A stretch of 15,093 nt of DNA, from assembly GCA_028717045.1 (NCBI GenBank), contig JAQUON010000021.1, positions 1 through 15,093 of the forward strand, written 5' to 3'. The notes beneath the pieces were generated by a model, which did not search any database, was not told where the DNA came from, and saw only the letters and a list, made by a program, of their open reading frames with translations. Position numbers and translations under genes: made by a program. This DNA comes from Candidatus Omnitrophota bacterium. Its GTDB lineage: Bacteria; Omnitrophota; Gorgyraeia; Gygaellales; Profunditerraquicolaceae. Below, piece by piece: positions 10,213 to 15,093 of the stretch; the stretch's first letter is position 1, and each line of letters opens with the position of its first letter.

Positions 10213-12646
10213 AACAAAGCAGCCCCCAAAAATGCCCGCGCAGGCGCAGGGTAAAGACAAGCCCTATGATGCCACTACCATCCAGGTGCTTGAAGGGACG
10301 GAAGCGGTAAGGCGCAGGCCGGCTATGTATATCGGAGATACGTCCAGCCGCGGCCTGCATCATTTAGTCTATGAAGTGGTCGACAACAGCGTAGACGAGA
10401 GCCTTGCCGGCTATTGTAATTATATAGAAGTGATTATCCGTTCCGATAATAGCGCAAGCGTGCTGGATAACGGGCGGGGCATCCCGGTCGATATGCATAA
10501 AACAGAAAAGAAACCCGCCGTGGAAGTAGCGCTTACCACGCTGCATGCCGGAGGAAAATTTGACCACCGCATATATAAGGTATCAGGGGGGTTGCACGGT
10601 GTCGGCGTAAGCGTAGTGAACGCCCTTTCCGAATGGCTGGAGGTCGAAGTTAAAAGAGACGGGAAGGTTCATCATCAACGGTACGAGCGGGGCAAAACCG
10701 TATCCAAACTTACGGTGATAGGCAAAAGCAGCTCTACCGGCACCAAGGTAACCTTCAGGCCCGACAGGACTATTTTTAGCAAAACCGATTTTTCTTATGA
10801 TATCCTTTCGCAGCGCTTGAGGGAACTGGCCTTTTTGAACAAAGGCTTAAAGATCAAGCTTGTTGATGAACGCAGCGATAAAGAGTCGGTATTTGAATTC
10901 GCAGGAGGCATTGTTTCTTTTGTGGGGTACCTGAATAAGAACAAAAACGCGCTTCACTCAAAAGTGCTTTATTTCGAAAAGACACAAGATGAGATCATGG
11001 TGGAAGTTGCCCTGCAGTATAACGATGGTTATACGGAGACCCTTTTTTCGTTTGCGAATAATATCAATACCGTTGAAGGCGGCACGCACCTATCCGGCTT
11101 TAAGTCTGCGCTTACGCGCGCCATCAATCAGTATGCCAAGGCAAAAAATCTTCTTAAAGACGATGTTGCCATAGTGGGGGATGATGTGCGGGAAGGACTG
11201 ACCGCGGTCGTAAGCGTGAAAGTACCCAACCCGCAGTTTGAGGGTCAGACCAAGACCAAACTGGGGAATTCCGAGGTAGAAGGGCTTGTTGCTTCAGTGA
11301 GCCTCGACTCCCTTGCGGATTACTTTGAGGAGAATCCGTCGGTCGCAAACAAAATTATTGATAAAGTAATTGTGGCGTCGCGTGCACGGGAGGCAGCCCG
11401 GAAGGCCCGCGAGTTAACCCGCAGAAAAGGGGCACTTGAAGGTGCAGGCCTGCCTGGCAAATTAGCCGATTGCTCTGAGAGGGATCCTGGCCTCTGTGAA
11501 TTGTATATCGTAGAAGGGGATTCGGCAGGAGGGTCTGCAAAACAGGGGCGCGACAGGAGGTTCCAGGCAATACTCCCCATAAAAGGGAAAATTTTAAACG
11601 TAGAAAAAGCAAGGTTGGATAAAATATTATCAAACGAAGAGATCCGTACCATAATTACTGCCCTAGGCACTGGCGTGGGAGAAGAATTTGATTTGGGAAA
11701 GCTGCGTTATGGCAAATTGATTCTTATGGCAGACGCCGATATCGATGGTTCTCACATACGCACGCTTCTTTTGACCCTTCTTTATAGGCAAATGCCTAAG
11801 CTGGTAGGGGAAGGGCATGTGTATATTGCACAGCCCCCTCTTTATAAGATTAAACGAGGCCAGAGAGAAGAGTATATCCAAACCGAGCAGCAAATGGATG
11901 AGTTGCTTTTGGAGATGGGCAGGGAAGGCCATAAGTTTTTGTGCACTAAAGACAAACGCATTTTTACCGATAGCCAGTTTAAAGACTTGCTTAAAATTTT
12001 GGTTGAAATAGAAAAATTAGATAAAATTTTAGATAAAAAGGGTGTAGATTTCGCAAAATACCTCAATTTAAGACATCAAAAAACCAAAAAATTGCCAATT
12101 TATAGGGTCAAAGTGGAGGGGAAAACCCATTTTTTATATTCTGATAAGGAATTAGCCGCTTATTCTGACAAAGAAGAAAAAAGCGACAACTTTGATGTGC
12201 TTGAGATATTTGAGTCCCAGGAATTAGATACATTAGTGGGAAAGATTGAAAAACTTGGTTTGGATATTACAATATACAGCTGCCCAGAGGAAACGGCTGA
12301 GGTCGGGTCTACTAAGCCTTCGCAAAAGAAAAACAAGCCCCCTTATCGCATTATAAACGAGAAGGAAGAGAAAGAACTCTATGCGCTTAAAGACGTGCTC
12401 GCATACATCAAAGAAATGGCGGGCAAGGGCATGCACATCCAGCGCTACAAAGGCTTGGGTGAGATGAACCCGCAGCAGCTGTGGGAGACCACCATGGATC
12501 CTGCGAAGCGCACAATTTTAAAAGTGACGCTTGAAGACGCTGTTGAAGTAGATAAGATGTTTACCGTATTAATGGGGGACCAGGTTGAGCCGCGCAGGGA
12601 GTTTATAGAAAACTACGCTCATCAGGTCAAAAACCTGGATATCTAA
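10196..12646 (+). CDS. gyrB: DNA gyrase subunit B
   Basis: ATPase half of gyrase, which introduces negative supercoils with GyrA. In the 816-aa product: GHKL ATPase motifs VVDNSVDESLAGYC (61-74), DNGRGIPVDMH (91-101) and GGLHGVGVSVVNALS (131-145), transducer domain, then TOPRIM motifs EGDSAGGSAKQGRDR (440-454), PIKGKILNVEKA (461-472) and DADIDGSHIRTLLL (513-526). An insertion of about 170 residues (roughly 560-730) splits the TOPRIM/tail region before HIQRYKGLGEMNPQQLW (747-763), making the length like E. coli GyrB (804 aa) rather than B. subtilis (638 aa). ATG at 10196 was chosen because GGTGA lies 5 nt upstream; GTG at 10187 is the alternative. It overlaps dciA by 17 nt. Confidence 0.97.
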   Translation: MKKKTETKQPPKMPAQAQGKDKPYDATTIQVLEGTEAVRRRPAMYIGDTSSRGLHHLVYEVVDNSVDESLAGYCNYIEVIIRSDNSASVLDNGRGIPVDMHKTEKKPAVEVALTTLHAGGKFDHRIYKVSGGLHGVGVSVVNALSEWLEVEVKRDGKVHHQRYERGKTVSKLTVIGKSSSTGTKVTFRPDRTIFSKTDFSYDILSQRLRELAFLNKGLKIKLVDERSDKESVFEFAGGIVSFVGYLNKNKNALHSKVLYFEKTQDEIMVEVALQYNDGYTETLFSFANNINTVEGGTHLSGFKSALTRAINQYAKAKNLLKDDVAIVGDDVREGLTAVVSVKVPNPQFEGQTKTKLGNSEVEGLVASVSLDSLADYFEENPSVANKIIDKVIVASRAREAARKARELTRRKGALEGAGLPGKLADCSERDPGLCELYIVEGDSAGGSAKQGRDRRFQAILPIKGKILNVEKARLDKILSNEEIRTIITALGTGVGEEFDLGKLRYGKLILMADADIDGSHIRTLLLTLLYRQMPKLVGEGHVYIAQPPLYKIKRGQREEYIQTEQQMDELLLEMGREGHKFLCTKDKRIFTDSQFKDLLKILVEIEKLDKILDKKGVDFAKYLNLRHQKTKKLPIYRVKVEGKTHFLYSDKELAAYSDKEEKSDNFDVLEIFESQELDTLVGKIEKLGLDITIYSCPEETAEVGSTKPSQKKNKPPYRIINEKEEKELYALKDVLAYIKEMAGKGMHIQRYKGLGEMNPQQLWETTMDPAKRTILKVTLEDAVEVDKMFTVLMGDQVEPRREFIENYAHQVKNLDI

Positions 12647-12649
12647 ATT

Positions 12650-15079
12650 ATGTATACACGCAACGAAAAAATAATACCTATTTATATCGAAGAAGAAGTT
12701 AAGGATTCATATCTTAATTATGCAATGAGCGTTATTGTCGGCCGTGCGTTGCCCGACGTGCGCGACGGCTTAAAGCCCGTGCACCGGCGGATCCTTTACG
12801 CGATGCAGGAGCTGAGCCTTGACCACACCAAGTCGTATAAGAAATGCGCCCGTATCGTCGGCGAGGTGCTCGGGAAATACCATCCTCACGGAGATGTGGC
12901 TGTGTATGATACCCTGGTGAGGCTGGCGCAGGATTTTTCACTGCGCTATCCGCTTGTTGACGGGCAGGGCAACTTCGGGTCGGTGGACGGGGATACAGCT
13001 GCGGCGATGCGCTACACCGAAGCACGCCTGGCAGCCATCGCTGACGAAATGCTCGCAGACATCGATAAGGACACCGTCAATTTCGGTCCGAATTTTGATG
13101 CATCTCTCGTAGAGCCACTCTTGCTGCCTGCAACCTTGCCCAACCTCTTGGTTAATGGGTCCAGCGGCATTGCAGTGGGTATGGCAACAAATATCCCCCC
13201 CCATAATCTAGTTGAGGTTGCCGACGCAGTCATTTATATCCTTGAGCATCCCGAGGCAGAAATAAAGGACCTCATGCGTTATGTCAAAGGTCCGGATTTC
13301 CCGACCGGCGGGATTATTTGCGGCAAGGGCGGGATAAAGGAAGCGTATACGACCGGCAAGGGGAAGTTGATTGTTCGTGCGAAAGCGACCGTTGAGCACC
13401 AAAAGAACGGCAAGGACCTCATCATAATTACCGAAATACCCTATCAAGTGCAAAAGTCGGGCCTTATAGAAGCCATTGCCTCCCTTGTGGATGACAAAAA
13501 GATAGAGGGGATTTCCGATATCCGCGACGAATCCGACAAGGAGGGTATGCGCATAGTGGTTGAGTTGAAGCGCGACGCAGAGTCGCAGGTTATCTTAAAC
13601 CAGCTTTTTAAACATACGCAGCTAGAAAACACTTTTGGCATTATTATGCTTGCGCTGGTTGAGAACCGGCCGCGCGTTCTTAATCTGCGCCAAGTCCTGG
13701 ATTATTATATTGATCACAGGAAAGTTATTATACGCCGCAGGACAAAGTTTGAGCTGGATAAGGCGCTGAAGAGGGCACACATACTAGAAGGGCTTAAAAT
13801 CGCCCTGAAATATATCGATCGAATTATAAAAGTAATCAAGGCATCCAAGAATACCCCGGCTGCCAAGGCGCAACTGATGAAGGAATTTGATCTCTCGGAG
13901 GTGCAGGCGCAGGCTATTTTGGAAATGCAGCTGCAACGCCTCACCGCCCTTGAGCGCGACAAGATAGACGCGGAGTACGCTGAGCTCCTGAAAAAGATTG
14001 AATTGTGCCGGGCGATTCTTGCGTCAGAGAAAAAAATCGAAGCCATTATAAAAGAGGAGCTGCTCGCGCTTAAGAAAAAATACGGAGACGAGCGCAGAAC
14101 GGACATCGTCGGAGAAGTTGAGGAGCTTGAAATAGAGGACTTGATTGCCGAAGAGGATGTGGTAGTAACTATCAGCCACGGCGGCTATATAAAACGCCTT
14201 CCGGTCAGCGGCTATCGTAAACAGAAACGCGGAGGCAAGGGGGTGACAGGGGCCGAGGTAAAAGAGGAAGATTTTATTGAACACCTCTTTGTGGCTTCTA
14301 CCAAGGATTACCTCTTGATTTTTACTGACAAGGGCCGCGTGCATTGGTTGAAGGTCTACGAGATCCCCCAGGCAGGCAGGGTTGCAAAGGGCAAGGCGAT
14401 CGTTAATCTCGTTGATATGGAGCCACAGGCGAAAATCAGTTCAACCATGCCCGTAAAAGAGTTTTCCGCGGAAACCTATCTTGTTATGGCAACCAAGCAG
14501 GGGATGATCAAAAAAACCAAACTGGACGCATATAGCAACCCGCGCAAAGGCGGGATTATCGGCATCACCCTGGATGAAAAAGACGCGCTCATCAGCGTCA
14601 TAATGACCGACGGGAAACAGGATCTTTTGATTGGGACGCGTCAGGGCAAGGCAATACGTTTTCCTGAATCCAAAGTGCGCGATATGGGAAGGGCTGCGCG
14701 GGGCGTGCGCGCGATATCCTTAGCCAAGAAAGACGAAGTAATCGCCATGGTGCCTGCGCAGAAGGGCGCGACTATTCTGACGGTAACCGAATTAGGCTTT
14801 GCCAAGCGTACTCCCGTTGAAGAATATCGCCTTACCGGACGCGGCGGCAAAGGGGTTATTAATATAAAAGTAACCGAGAAAAACGGGTCTGCCGTAAGCT
14901 TAAAGGGCGTTGGCGACAACGATGAATTAATGGCGATAACACAAAACGGCATGTTCTTGCGTTGCGCCGCAAAAGACATCCGTACCATCGGCCGTTCCGC
15001 ACAAGGGGTCAGATTAATAAAGCTGAACGGTAAAGACCATGTCTCTTGCGTTGCATCCGTAATTGCAGACGAAGAATAA
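12650..15079 (+). CDS. gyrA: DNA gyrase subunit A
   Basis: DNA-cleaving half of gyrase. In the 809-aa product: the winged-helix domain with LPDVRDGLKPVHRRILYAM (34-52), the quinolone-region motif HPHGDVAVYDTLVR (78-91), catalytic Tyr122 in AAAMRYTEARL (at the same residue number as in E. coli), tower and coiled-coil regions (about 360-490, with LQRLTALERDKI), and a C-terminal beta-pinwheel starting with the GyrA box QKRGGKG (525-531). That box marks gyrase rather than topoisomerase IV. The pinwheel repeats (GRVHWLKVYEIPQ, GMIKKTKLDAYSNPRKGG, GKAIRFPESKVRDMGRAARGV and so on) are intact. Val83 stands where E. coli has Ser83. ATG at 12650 is 3 nt after gyrB with no strong Shine-Dalgarno sequence; the gene ends 14 nt before the window edge. 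Confidence 0.97.
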   Translation: MYTRNEKIIPIYIEEEVKDSYLNYAMSVIVGRALPDVRDGLKPVHRRILYAMQELSLDHTKSYKKCARIVGEVLGKYHPHGDVAVYDTLVRLAQDFSLRYPLVDGQGNFGSVDGDTAAAMRYTEARLAAIADEMLADIDKDTVNFGPNFDASLVEPLLLPATLPNLLVNGSSGIAVGMATNIPPHNLVEVADAVIYILEHPEAEIKDLMRYVKGPDFPTGGIICGKGGIKEAYTTGKGKLIVRAKATVEHQKNGKDLIIITEIPYQVQKSGLIEAIASLVDDKKIEGISDIRDESDKEGMRIVVELKRDAESQVILNQLFKHTQLENTFGIIMLALVENRPRVLNLRQVLDYYIDHRKVIIRRRTKFELDKALKRAHILEGLKIALKYIDRIIKVIKASKNTPAAKAQLMKEFDLSEVQAQAILEMQLQRLTALERDKIDAEYAELLKKIELCRAILASEKKIEAIIKEELLALKKKYGDERRTDIVGEVEELEIEDLIAEEDVVVTISHGGYIKRLPVSGYRKQKRGGKGVTGAEVKEEDFIEHLFVASTKDYLLIFTDKGRVHWLKVYEIPQAGRVAKGKAIVNLVDMEPQAKISSTMPVKEFSAETYLVMATKQGMIKKTKLDAYSNPRKGGIIGITLDEKDALISVIMTDGKQDLLIGTRQGKAIRFPESKVRDMGRAARGVRAISLAKKDEVIAMVPAQKGATILTVTELGFAKRTPVEEYRLTGRGGKGVINIKVTEKNGSAVSLKGVGDNDELMAITQNGMFLRCAAKDIRTIGRSAQGVRLIKLNGKDHVSCVASVIADEE

Positions 15080-15093
15080 GGTTTGTCCCCATC

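Noticed and set aside
1..15093. Mobile elements, CRISPR arrays, defence or toxin modules
   Set aside because: No transposase, integrase, regularly spaced repeats or unfamiliar gene pairs are present; every long gene is a recognised core gene.

Overview
This window is the replication-origin neighbourhood of a bacterial chromosome and consists almost entirely of core housekeeping genes. Genes left of about 7.0 kb lie on the minus strand and genes right of about 7.3 kb on the plus strand, so all of them run in the direction of forks leaving an origin at 7.2-8.8 kb. YidC has the large extracytoplasmic P1 domain and GyrB has an insertion in its TOPRIM region, which points to a Gram-negative-type (diderm) organism. 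The gene order, the mixed base composition and the protein variants suggest an uncultured lineage such as Omnitrophota or a PVC relative. That placement is inference from general knowledge, not from a search.

Left arm (minus strand, read right to left). A strong promoter drives rpmH-yidD-yidC-jag. rnpA, normally between rpmH and yidD, is missing, and jag is reduced to its N-terminal domain. A second promoter just past jag, with a parS-like centromere site over its predicted start point, drives parA-parB. These continue with almost no spacing into ndk, yicC, gmk, rpoZ and a stand-alone coaC, whose stop codon lies inside a tRNA-Cys gene. tRNA-Cys, tRNA-Leu and tRNA-Val follow, separated by spacers with near-perfect hairpins and a degenerate hexamer repeat.

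Origin. Two divergent promoters of the same design (TTGACT, 16 bp, TATAAT) sit back to back between rpmH and dnaA. One DnaA-box cluster lies just before dnaA. A second element between dnaA and dnaN has a perfect DnaA box, a CA-rich spacer and five DnaA-trio triplets ahead of an AT-rich stretch, giving a bipartite origin like that of Bacillus subtilis.

Right arm (plus strand). dnaA, dnaN, a short DciA-like gene (DUF721), gyrB and gyrA follow. dnaN-dciA-gyrB-gyrA are packed tightly and look co-transcribed. recF is absent from its usual place.

Together the genes cover origin firing (DnaA), the sliding clamp (DnaN), helicase loading (DciA), supercoiling control (GyrAB), origin segregation (ParAB/parS), inner-membrane protein insertion (YidC/YidD), ribosome protein L34, RNA polymerase omega, nucleotide balance (Ndk, Gmk), RNA turnover (YicC) and coenzyme A synthesis (CoaC). 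I found no mobile element, CRISPR array, defence system or novel multi-gene system. The interesting points are variants and absences within a conserved locus.
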